This document shows, one piece after another, positions 1 to 6,919 of a stretch of DNA of 39,433 nucleotides. The stretch is from positions 1 through 39,433 of the forward strand of contig FR878245.1 of NCBI GenBank assembly GCA_000434335.1. Reading direction: 5' to 3'. The notes below the pieces were generated by a model, which saw only the letters and a list, made by a program, of their open reading frames with translations, did no database searches and was not told where the DNA came from. Position 1 is the stretch's first letter. Each line of letters starts with the position of its first letter. Source of the stretch: Clostridium sp. CAG:492. Its GTDB lineage: Bacteria; Bacillota; Clostridia; TANB77; CAG-508. The position numbers and the translations under genes were made by a program.

Positions 1-302
1 TAGTTTGTGTATGGAATCAGCCTCATGATAATCGCTGGACAACGAGCTCACATTATATGGTTTTACTGGCAACAGATGATAATGATATGGTTTATATTTC
101 TAATCCTAATGGTGGAAAAAATGATAGTAATTGGACAACGAGCTCACATTATATGGCTTTACTGGCAACAGATAATAATGACATGGTTTATATTTCTAAT
201 CCTAATGGTGGAAAAAATGATAGTAAAAGTTCAGGTTGGTACAAATTCAAAGAGATAACTCCTTATATCGCAAAAGCTTTATATATAGAAAGTTATAATT
301 AA
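1..302 (+). CDS. C39-like cysteine peptidase, C-terminal fragment (5' end outside window)
   Basis: The frame beginning at base 3 is open from the left edge to a TAA at 300-302, so only the C-terminal part is here. The visible protein reads SSHYMVLLATDDND, VYISNPNGG and then GWYKFKEITPYIAKALYIE. This resembles the end of Peptidase_C39_2-type domains, where the catalytic His lies in a GH/SHYM-like motif followed by an NP turn and a GW(Y/F) segment. The catalytic Cys would lie upstream and cannot be seen. The His-to-NPNGG block occurs twice because of a 96-bp tandem duplication. A strong terminator follows directly. Family assignment is from motif recognition only; a related secreted or cell-wall protein is possible. 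Confidence 0.55.
   Translation, partial: VCVWNQPHDNRWTTSSHYMVLLATDDNDMVYISNPNGGKNDSNWTTSSHYMALLATDNNDMVYISNPNGGKNDSKSSGWYKFKEITPYIAKALYIESYN
36..227 (+). repeat. 96-bp in-frame tandem duplication inside the C39-like gene
   Basis: Copy 1 spans 36-131 and copy 2 spans 132-227. They differ at about four positions: gtt/gct (Val/Ala), gat/aat (Asp/Asn), a silent gat/gac, and the last base. The unit is exactly 32 codons, so the reading frame is kept. It repeats the putative catalytic His segment (WTTSSHYM) and the VYISNPNGG segment. Confidence 0.9.
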
Positions 303-326
303 AAGACAGCAAAAAGCTGTCTTTAT
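303..326 (+). terminator. Rho-independent terminator after the C39-like gene
   Basis: AAGACAGC (303-310), loop aaaaa, GCTGTCTT (316-323), followed by a T-rich stretch. It begins at the stop codon of the peptidase gene. Confidence 0.85.
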
Positions 327-331
327 TCGTA

Positions 332-383
332 TTTTTCATAATTATAATAATTTATTTTTCATAATTATAATAATTTATTTTTC
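332..383. repeat. AT-rich 23-bp direct repeat, two copies plus a partial
   Basis: A unit of the form ttttt-cataattataa-taattta occurs at 332-354 and again at 355-377, followed by the first bases of a third copy. It lies in the gap between the C39-like gene and the convergent membrane-protein gene. No function is evident; slippage in low-complexity DNA is the simplest origin. Confidence 0.7.
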
Positions 384-418
384 TCTATAAAAAATCACCA
401 AATTATAATTTGTAGTAT

Positions 419-844
419 TTAATTATTTTTATATTTTTTATTTTTGATTATATATATTATCAAAGCAAATAAGCTTATTAATATTAAAATATGCAAAAGA
501 AAATGATATAAATCATGAAAATAACCATTTACATTAAATATTTTTATACTTCCACTAAAATAATTTATTTTAGATTCTGTTGTTTGTCCAATTAATTGGT
601 ATCCATAATGAAACAAGCATTGTATAAATAGCCATATACTTAACCAAATAGTTAATACATTTTTTCCAATTTTCTCTTTAAATATATATAGTAATAACGA
701 TACTAAATATATAATAAAAAATACACCATCTTCACAAAATGAACGAGATACCAAATATGTATTGTTGAAAGATATACCAATCATATCAAGAAAAAACCAC
801 ATTAATAATAAAATTGTTGGTATTAAAACAAAATTTTTTTTCAT
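419..844 (-). CDS. Unknown four-helix membrane protein
   Basis: A protein of about 141 residues with four strongly hydrophobic stretches, near residues 4-24, 41-57, 64-84 and 112-133, and short polar loops; the C-terminus is Lys/Asn rich. I do not recognise the family. The start at 844 (MKKNFVLIP) is preferred over 853 because GTGAG lies about nine bases before it, while the upstream ATG abuts that site. It follows the gene at 879-1277 by about 34 bases on the same strand, so the two may be co-transcribed and act together in the membrane. Confidence 0.5.
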   Translation of the reverse strand: MKKNFVLIPTILLLMWFFLDMIGISFNNTYLVSRSFCEDGVFFIIYLVSLLLYIFKEKIGKNVLTIWLSIWLFIQCLFHYGYQLIGQTTESKINYFSGSIKIFNVNGYFHDLYHFLLHILILISLFALIIYIIKNKKYKNN

Positions 845-878
845 AATTTTCATCTCACTTTCAAATTGTAATTTCTTG

Positions 879-1277
879 TTATGATTTATTTTTATTTACA
901 TACATATAAATAAGTAAATATATTAGAATTATGCTAGAAACTCCTATTGAAATAAAACCTATATTGTCTAAATTATATCCATTCTCTCTAATATATTTTT
1001 CTAATTCTCCTAAATTAAACATTCCCTCTGTAATATATAATGTTTCTGTCTTTCCTAAAGAATGATATATGGTTAATTCTCCTGAGTGCCACCCTTGACC
1101 TAATATAATTTTAGTAACATCATCCGTATTCTCTATTTCTCCATTTAATGATTTACTAACTAAATCTTTATTTTTTGAATTCACATTTATTGCAATACCT
1201 TCCTTACTAAAAAGAGAAAATGCAAATACAATTCCTAATACTGCAACTATTATCAATATATAATTTATTTTTTTCAT
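879..1277 (-). CDS. Unknown bitopic membrane protein with an external domain
   Basis: A 132-residue protein with a hydrophobic helix at about residues 6-24, a hydrophilic middle of about 80 residues and a second helix near residues 108-127, ending NKNKS. The start MKKINYILI at 1277 is chosen because a GGAGG lies about 11 bases upstream, just after the stop of the preceding gene (1300). The frame remains open further upstream but would then overlap that gene. It probably shares a transcript with the genes on either side (1300-1952 and 419-844). No known family recognised. Confidence 0.5.
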   Translation of the reverse strand: MKKINYILIIVAVLGIVFAFSLFSKEGIAINVNSKNKDLVSKSLNGEIENTDDVTKIILGQGWHSGELTIYHSLGKTETLYITEGMFNLGELEKYIRENGYNLDNIGFISIGVSSIILIYLLIYMYVNKNKS

Positions 1278-1299
1278 TATTTGCCTAACCTCCAAATTA

Positions 1300-1952
1300 C
1301 TATTTTTTAATATCTTTTCGTTTTTTGTCTTTCCATATTTTGAATTCTTCATCCAATGGAATTTTACCTTTACAGTTGTCTCTAAATTTTTCTTGAATCT
1401 CAAAGTAGTCTTGGTACTTCTTTATTTTACTCCAATGAATAGCCTTTTTAAAATTTTCTTTTTCAATTATATTTTTTTCTAACATATACTCCAATATATA
1501 TCTATCTACTGGAATATGACAAAACTCATATATTTTTTCAATACCGTTGTAATCCAATAAATTTAGATATTTAAATGTCATATTTATCCACTTTTGAGCT
1601 TGTCCAATTGTAAAACCTTCATATTCATTTTTCTTAAATTCTTCTATTAGTGCTTCACAAGCATCTTCATGTAATTTATCAAAAGTAGTCTGTTCTGTAA
1701 TATTACAATCAATCATATTTTTAATTTTCGCGCTTATACACTCTCTAGCATTTTTTTTAATTTCATCTCTTAAAGCCACCTCTTGTTTTTTACCTTCATT
1801 CTTTTTTGATTCTCCTGACTTAGAAAATCCCCTCATTGTTCTCTGTAAATCTCTATAAGCCTTTTCTATAGCTAGCTCCATTAAATCCTTTTCAAATAAA
1901 TTTCCATTCCACCATTTTTTTTCTCATCTTCAGTTATTGTACTTTTTTTCAT
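1300..1952 (-). pseudogene. Clostridial hypothetical protein, split by a frameshift at an A8 run
   Basis: A good start lies at 1952: GGAGGAG, eight bases, ATG, then MKKSTITEDEKK. That frame stops after a few more codons, but shifting by one base within the run of eight A (minus strand; T8 at 1915-1922) gives WWNGNLFEKDLMELAIEKAYRDLQRT and stays open to 1300. The main body is about 193 residues and contains GFTIGQAQKWINMTFKYL and FCHIPVDRYILEYML, which I associate with an uncharacterised clostridial family often seen beside other accessory genes. A restart at 1881 (AAGGA, four bases, ATG) could still yield most of the protein. Whether this is real decay, slippage-dependent expression or an assembly error cannot be decided here. 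Confidence 0.6.
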
Positions 1953-2293
1953 TACCATCACTCCTCCATTTTTCATTATTATTTATAGTACATTATAAAA
2001 TTGCTTCCTTAAATGCCTACATTTCAATTTTACAATAATGACATAATCTTTTCTATATTTTTTGCATAAATTTTATTTTCAATATAATCTTTCGGTATGT
2101 TTTTGCAATCTTTGTTTTTTAGTCCCATTTTTTCTTTTTTCATCTCTTTAGCTAAACTCATTTTCAAATTTTTTTACTTCTTCGCAATATTCTCATGTTG
2201 CTCTTTTATTAACAAGTTAACGTTATAACTTCCCTATTTATACTTTGCTAATCTTTTTATTGCTTTTTGATTTATTAGTATATATTTATAATA
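1953..2293 (-). other. Gene-poor stretch with possible gene remnants
   Basis: No intact gene of normal size is visible. On the minus strand an open frame at 2030-2161 encodes 43 residues (beginning MSLAKEMKKEK) but has no convincing Shine-Dalgarno site. Short coding-like pieces in other frames, KAIKRLAKYK followed by a stop near 2230 and YCEEVKKFENEFS followed by a stop near 2160, look like parts of one decayed Lys-rich gene. No family is recognisable. Confidence 0.35.
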
Positions 2294-3245
2294 TTATGCT
2301 TTTTCCCCTAAAATAATATTTTCAAATTTGTTACATAAATCTATAATATAATCATACTTTATTATGTTTTTTCTCCAACTTTCTTCTATACTATCTAAAC
2401 CATAGTAGAGTCCTAATAGTCCACCTAAACAACTACCTATTGTGTCAGTATCATTTCCTAGATTAACCCCCCTCTAAAATAGTTGTATTATAATCATTAG
2501 ATTTCAAAAACATATATAAAACACATTCTAAAGTGCTAACTATATAACCATCTGAACTTATATTATCTAAATTTAAAGCTGTAATATCATCTTTTAAAAT
2601 TCTATCATATCTTTTTAAACTATCTTTTGAAAAATAGTTATAATTCATTTTTTTAGTATTATTATATATCTGCTTTTTTTCTAATCCATTTAATAGTCCT
2701 AGAATAAATGAAACATAAATGTAGCAACCTAAAATACTTACTTCGTGTCTATGTGTTATTAATGATACATCTTTTACTATATTATAAATTTCTTTATCAT
2801 CTTTAATCTTTTTATAATAAATATAGTATGCAATTGGTATCATTCTCATTAATAATCCATTTCCATTACTATATTCACCTTCTTCTCCACAATTCTTTGC
2901 TTCATCTAATTTTAATTCATATTTTGCTAATGCTTGTATAGTTGTTCTTCCTATATCAAATACTTTTCCAAGTGGTGTATATTCATTTTTTCTATACCAA
3001 TTTAAAAATCTATTTCCTATATCAGTTGTATCAATTTCTTCTTTATGTATTATGGAGTCCATTGTTGCTAATGTCATTGAAGTATCATCTGACCAACTTC
3101 CTAATGGTTGGTTATGTGTTCCATATGCTCTTAAATCTACAACTGGATTTTTTCTTAATTTTTCTCTTGTCATAAATTCAACTGGAACTCCTAAAACATC
3201 TCCAACTACAAAACCTATTATTCCATTTTTTATACTTTTATCCAT
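2294..3245 (-). pseudogene. ADP-ribosylglycohydrolase-family protein, frameshifted at a G6 run
   Basis: The family removes ADP-ribose from proteins or small molecules using two Mg ions. Visible motifs are GDVLGVPVEF, WSDDTSMTLA (metal-binding Asp pair), NGNGLLMRM and ITHRHE. The first frame ends TTILEGG-stop at 2463. One base removed from the G6 run (C6 at 2467-2472 on the plus strand) joins it to VNLGNDTDTIGSCLGGLLGLYYG, the expected second metal site and C-terminal helix, ending at 2294. The repaired protein would be near the usual length of about 310. Start MDKSIKNGIIG at 3245 has AGAGGA eight bases upstream. Without the shift the product lacks the DTD metal site and should be inactive. 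Confidence 0.8.
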
Positions 3246-3419
3246 TTTTTGTGTCCTCTCTTGCACTATTTTATAAAGTTTTATCTAAATCTAATATAAT
3301 ATCTTTTTTAATTTTTTCTATATATCCTGTTCTTTTTATAAAATATTATATAACCAAAATTTTATAATTTAAATAGTATAGTGAAAAAAATATATTTCAT
3401 TAATTCACATTTGATGCCA

Positions 3420-3468
3420 CAAAAAAAACAAACCCTTACAGTCTCAATAGAAAGACGTAAAAGTTTGT
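3420..3468 (-). terminator. Terminator of the tRNA-His/tRNA-Gln transcript
   Basis: On the minus strand ACAAACTTTTAC pairs imperfectly with GTAAGGGTTTGT, extended by a TCT/AGA step near the loop. It is followed by a run of T (A-run 3420-3428 on the plus strand). It lies just after the tRNA-Gln 3' end. Confidence 0.75.
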
Positions 3469-3480
3469 TTTTCCCTACTT

Positions 3481-3555
3481 TGGTTGGGCTAGCTAGATTC
3501 GAACTAGCGCATGTCAGAGTCAAAGTCTGATGCCTTACCGCTTGGCTATAGCCCA
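3481..3555 (-). tRNA. tRNA-Gln (anticodon TTG)
   Basis: On the minus strand the acceptor stem TGGGCTA/TAGCCCA is perfect. The anticodon arm is TCAGA-CTTTGAC-TCTGA, giving anticodon TTG. The T arm has GTTCGAATC. Discriminator A and a genome-encoded CCA (3481-3483 complement) are present. It lies 25 bases after tRNA-His on the same strand and probably shares its promoter. Confidence 0.95.
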
Positions 3556-3580
3556 ATATATATTTTTTGCAATAAATTTA

Positions 3581-3658
3581 TGGGGTGGAAGATGGGACTC
3601 GAACCCACGGTCTTCAGTGCCACAAACTGACGCGTTAACCAACTACGCTACATCCACC
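3581..3658 (-). tRNA. tRNA-His (anticodon GTG)
   Basis: The anticodon arm TCAGT-TTGTGGC-ACTGA gives anticodon GTG. The extra G at position -1 faces discriminator C73, a hallmark of tRNA-His, and CCA is encoded (3581-3583 complement). The acceptor stem has a possible U-U mismatch at pair 6-67. It is the first gene of the two-tRNA transcript. Confidence 0.95.
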
Positions 3659-3688
3659 ATCTTGCATCTCCAAATCAATGCAGTTATT

Positions 3689-3717
3689 ATTTTACTATTT
3701 AATTTTTTATTTGTCAA
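3689..3717 (-). promoter_or_regulatory. Sigma-A promoter of the tRNA operon
   Basis: TTGACA (-35, complement of 3712-3717), 17-base spacer, TAAAAT (-10, complement of 3689-3694), about 30 bases before tRNA-His. Confidence 0.8.
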
Positions 3718-3803
3718 TAGTTGAACTAAATTTTTTTCTAAATACTTAAATGGTATAAAATACTTTGGGTATTAAAAAAATTTTAATTCATCTTTCTCAT
3801 ATA

Positions 3804-4481
3804 TCATTCTGATTCACGTGCCAAAACAACCAATCTATATGCATTATTTTTTTGACACGTAACTAGTGATACTTCTCTTTTTCCATTAGTATTTCTTTGA
3901 TAAAACGATGTGTCTGATTCATTAGTTGAATATTTATTATATATAACATATTTTCGCCTTGTTCCTGTTGCCCAGTCTGTTATATATATATCATCCCCTA
4001 TCTGAAGATTTTTATTACTTCCAAAAAATAATCCGCTTCTATAGTTATGTCCTATTATAACAGTATTTCCCACATTATTTAATCCAACTCCATACTGTAT
4101 TGCAACAGATACTTCTATAGCATTGGCATCTGTCATTTGATCTAATACAGGATATTGTAAATTTACAGTTGGCATTTCTAATTTTCCTGCCACACTATAA
4201 CCTTTATATTTTAAGGCATTGCTTGATATTCCTCTAACTCCATTACCAGACGAAGTTTGTTCCTTTATAGCATTATTTTCTTCCTCATCTGTATATAATG
4301 ATTCATCATAATTTGATGTATTAACTGCTTGATCAAAATTATTTAAAAACTGATCTGAATCTGAATTTAATCTATATTTTTCATAATATTTGTAACATAA
4401 ATATCCAGCAGTTCCTATGACTCCTATTATTAATATTGCAAGAAGTACACTCAAAAAAGTATCATATGCGCTTTTTTTCAT
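3804..4481 (-). CDS. Sortase-family transpeptidase (class uncertain, B/D-like)
   Basis: Membrane-anchored cysteine transpeptidase that would attach surface proteins to peptidoglycan or link pilins. Numbering from MKKSAYDTF, a single N-terminal helix spans about residues 7-30, a polar linker follows, and the sortase barrel starts near residue 100. Catalytic residues are visible: His145 in IIGHNYRSG, Cys209 in SLVTCQ and Arg216 in AYRLVV. Length (225) is usual. The start at 4481 has AAGGA about 12 bases upstream; a TTG four codons earlier is possible. It ends in TGA. No LPXTG-type substrate is seen in the window, so its target is elsewhere. Confidence 0.85.
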   Translation of the reverse strand: MKKSAYDTFLSVLLAILIIGVIGTAGYLCYKYYEKYRLNSDSDQFLNNFDQAVNTSNYDESLYTDEEENNAIKEQTSSGNGVRGISSNALKYKGYSVAGKLEMPTVNLQYPVLDQMTDANAIEVSVAIQYGVGLNNVGNTVIIGHNYRSGLFFGSNKNLQIGDDIYITDWATGTRRKYVIYNKYSTNESDTSFYQRNTNGKREVSLVTCQKNNAYRLVVLARESE

Positions 4482-4548
4482 ATTTACTATCAATCCTTGT
4501 ACTTATATTTAGGTTTTTATTTGGTCACCTATAAACCTCTGATATTTT

Positions 4549-4890
4549 TTATACAATTCCTTCTCCTAGTTTTTTACCTGCTATTATATGAAAATGCATA
4601 TGCATAACTGTTTGACCAGCATTTTCTCCACAATTATTTATTACTCTAAATCCTTCTTTAGCAAAGCCTTCTTTTTTTGCTATTTTATTTATTGCTTCAT
4701 ATATTTTTGATATTATATTATCATTTTCTTCAACATCTAAAACATTATCATAATGTTTTTTAGGAACAACCAAAATATGAATTGGTGCCTGTGGATTCAA
4801 ATCTTTAAAGGCTGTTACATTTTCATCTTCATATACTATTGTTGATGGAATTTCTCCATTTGCTATTTTACAAAAAATACAATCACTCAT
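4549..4890 (-). CDS. HIT-family nucleotide hydrolase (HinT-like)
   Basis: A 113-residue cytoplasmic protein of the histidine triad superfamily, which hydrolyses purine nucleoside phosphoramidates and acyl-AMPs. The triad is HMHFH at residues 97-101, with His99 expected to be the nucleophile. The N-terminus has CIFCKI and the core has HILVVPKKHY, typical of HinT. The start at 4890 (MSDCIFC) is set by GAAGGA six bases upstream; a longer reading MKEGSN is unlikely. It follows alaS on the same strand, but the alaS terminator (4989-5026) separates them. Confidence 0.9.
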   Translation of the reverse strand: MSDCIFCKIANGEIPSTIVYEDENVTAFKDLNPQAPIHILVVPKKHYDNVLDVEENDNIISKIYEAINKIAKKEGFAKEGFRVINNCGENAGQTVMHMHFHIIAGKKLGEGIV

Positions 4891-4988
4891 ATTACTTCCT
4901 TCTTTCATCTAATTTCATTTACTTTTTTATTATAACATATTGACATATTTTTTTCTACGCCAATTTATTTTTTATTTACTTTTTGGGT

Positions 4989-5026
4989 AAAAAACAACAT
5001 ATCCATTTTTTTGAATATGTTGTTTT
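4989..5026 (-). terminator. Terminator of alaS
   Basis: On the minus strand AAAACAACATATTC and GGATATGTTGTTTT form a long stem around an A-rich loop, ending in a run of T. It begins a few bases after the alaS stop. Confidence 0.85.
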
Positions 5027-5030
5027 CTTT

Positions 5031-6806
5031 TTATTCTTCTATTAAAACTGCTTTTATTCTTCTTACTCCTGCTGAGCTTGATTCTTCTTTTTTTATTTTG
5101 AATTTTCCTAGCTCTGATGTATTGCTTACATGAGGTCCTCCGCATATTTCTGTTGATACATCTCCTATTTTGTATACAGTTACTATATCTGGATATCTTT
5201 CTATAAATTCACATTCTGCCCCCATTTTTATTGCTTCTTCTTTTGGCATTTCTAATTTTTCTACTGGAATTGCCATTTTTATGTATTCATTTACTAGGTC
5301 TTCTGTTTGTTGTTTTTCTTCTTGTGTCATTTTGCTATCATGTGAAAAATCAAATCTCATTCTTTCTGCAGTTATATTGCTTCCTTTTTGGTGTACATGG
5401 CTTCCTAGTACTTTCTTTAATGCAGCATTTAATAAATGTGTTGCTGTGTGGTATTTTGTTTCCATTTCTCCTGTTGAAGCAAGTCCACCTTTGAATTTTT
5501 GCTCTGCACCTTTTCTTGATAATGCTTGATGCTCTTCAAATTTCTTTTTAAATCCTTCTATATCTACAGTTAAACCTTGCTCTTTAGCAAGCTCTTCTGT
5601 AAGTTCAATTGGAAATCCATATGTATCATATAATTTAAATGCAATATCTTTTGATATTTCTGTTCCTTCTATATTTCTTGTTAATTTTTCAAATTCACGT
5701 AAACCTTTTTCTAATGTTTTATTAAATTTATTTTTTTCATTAGCTAAAACTTCTAATATAGAATTTTCGTTTCTTTCAAGCTCTTTGTAATATGGCTTAT
5801 ATTCATCAATTACAACTTTTGCAAGCTCTTGTTCCCAATTGCTGTTTATATCTATATCTAATTTTTTAGCATAACGAATCATTCTTCTTATTAATCTTCT
5901 TAATATGTAACCTTGGTCTGTATTCGAAGGTTTTATTCCTGCATCATCACCACTTAATATTACAATAGCTCTTATGTGATCTGCTATAATTCTCATGCTT
6001 CTTGTATATTTTTCATCATCATAATTTTTTCCAGAAACTTCCTCTATTTTTTTAATTAAATCTGTCCATATTGATGATCTATAGTTATCTGTTTGTCCTT
6101 CAAGTACTGCAACAACTCTTTCAACACCCATTCCAGTATCAACATTTTTATTTTTTAATGGTTCAAATGTTCCGTCTGGTTTATGATTGTATTGCATAAA
6201 TACATTGTTCCATATTTCTACCCAATTATCATTTTCTGGATCAAAATCAGATGGAACTTCTTCATCACTTCTCCAATAGAATATTTCAGTATCTGGTCCG
6301 CAAGGTCCTGTAAGTTCCATATTTGGCCACCAGTTATCATCTTCTCCTAAAAATGCGATTCTGTTTTCTGGAATTCCTAATGATTTCCATAAATCTGCTG
6401 ATTCATTATCTGCTGGTACTATATCGTTTCCTTTAAATACAGTTACAGATAATTTTTCAACTGGTATTTTTAAGTATTTTGTTAATAATTCGAAACTCCA
6501 CGTTATTGATTCTTTTTTGAAGTAATCTCCTAAAGACCAATTTCCTAGCATTTCAAAAAATGTATGATGTGTTTTATCTCCAACTTCATCTAAATCGTTT
6601 GTTCTAAAACATTTTTGAACATCTGTTAAACGTGTTCCTTCTGGATGAGGCTCTCCTTTTAAGTATGGTACTAATGGTTGCATACCTGCTGTATTAAATA
6701 AACAAGTTGGATCATTTTCTGGAATTACCGGTGCACTTGGTATTATTTTATGTCCACGCTCTTCAAAGAATTTTAAGTATATATTTTTTAAATCTACTTT
6801 TTCCAT
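5031..6806 (-). CDS. alaS: Alanyl-tRNA synthetase, short form lacking C-Ala
   Basis: Charges tRNA-Ala with alanine and clears mischarged Ser/Gly. The class II catalytic domain comes first (FEERGHKIIPSAPVIP, CLFNTAGMQPLVPYL, TGPCGPDTEIFY), then the tRNA-binding middle region to about residue 430. The editing domain has its zinc ligands His453, His457 (HTATHLL), Cys555 and His559 (CGGPH). The protein ends at residue 591 straight after the editing domain (RRIKAVLIEE), whereas most bacterial AlaRS run to about 870 with a C-terminal C-Ala/DHHA1 domain. The beta-barrel-like segment before the editing domain also looks shortened. A terminator follows the stop, so this is a designed short form and not a truncated copy. 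Confidence 0.95.
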   Translation of the reverse strand: MEKVDLKNIYLKFFEERGHKIIPSAPVIPENDPTCLFNTAGMQPLVPYLKGEPHPEGTRLTDVQKCFRTNDLDEVGDKTHHTFFEMLGNWSLGDYFKKESITWSFELLTKYLKIPVEKLSVTVFKGNDIVPADNESADLWKSLGIPENRIAFLGEDDNWWPNMELTGPCGPDTEIFYWRSDEEVPSDFDPENDNWVEIWNNVFMQYNHKPDGTFEPLKNKNVDTGMGVERVVAVLEGQTDNYRSSIWTDLIKKIEEVSGKNYDDEKYTRSMRIIADHIRAIVILSGDDAGIKPSNTDQGYILRRLIRRMIRYAKKLDIDINSNWEQELAKVVIDEYKPYYKELERNENSILEVLANEKNKFNKTLEKGLREFEKLTRNIEGTEISKDIAFKLYDTYGFPIELTEELAKEQGLTVDIEGFKKKFEEHQALSRKGAEQKFKGGLASTGEMETKYHTATHLLNAALKKVLGSHVHQKGSNITAERMRFDFSHDSKMTQEEKQQTEDLVNEYIKMAIPVEKLEMPKEEAIKMGAECEFIERYPDIVTVYKIGDVSTEICGGPHVSNTSELGKFKIKKEESSSAGVRRIKAVLIEE

Positions 6807-6845
6807 ATATTTTTTCGACTCCCTTTTAATATAAAATTTTCGTCA

Positions 6846-6874
6846 ATTATATTACAAATTAAGCCAAAATGCAA
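6846..6874 (-). promoter_or_regulatory. Sigma-A promoter of alaS
   Basis: TTGCAT (complement of 6869-6874), 17 bases, TATAAT (complement of 6846-6851), about 40 bases before the alaS start. No T-box leader fits in the gap to htpG. Confidence 0.7.
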
Positions 6875-6919
6875 TACTATGAATAATGTGAATTAAAATT
6901 TAGACCATTTTAATTTTAA

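Noticed and set aside
7..258. The alternative 83-residue frame over the 96-bp repeats
   Set aside because: It is the out-of-phase translation of the same duplicated DNA; the frame from base 3 matches a peptidase C-terminus and ends at the terminator.
332..383. The 23-bp repeats as a CRISPR array
   Set aside because: Copies are directly adjacent with no spacers, and are pure AT low-complexity sequence.
6807..6919. A T-box leader for alaS
   Set aside because: The gap to htpG is only about 110 bases and shows a promoter close to the start, with no T-box motif or antiterminator.
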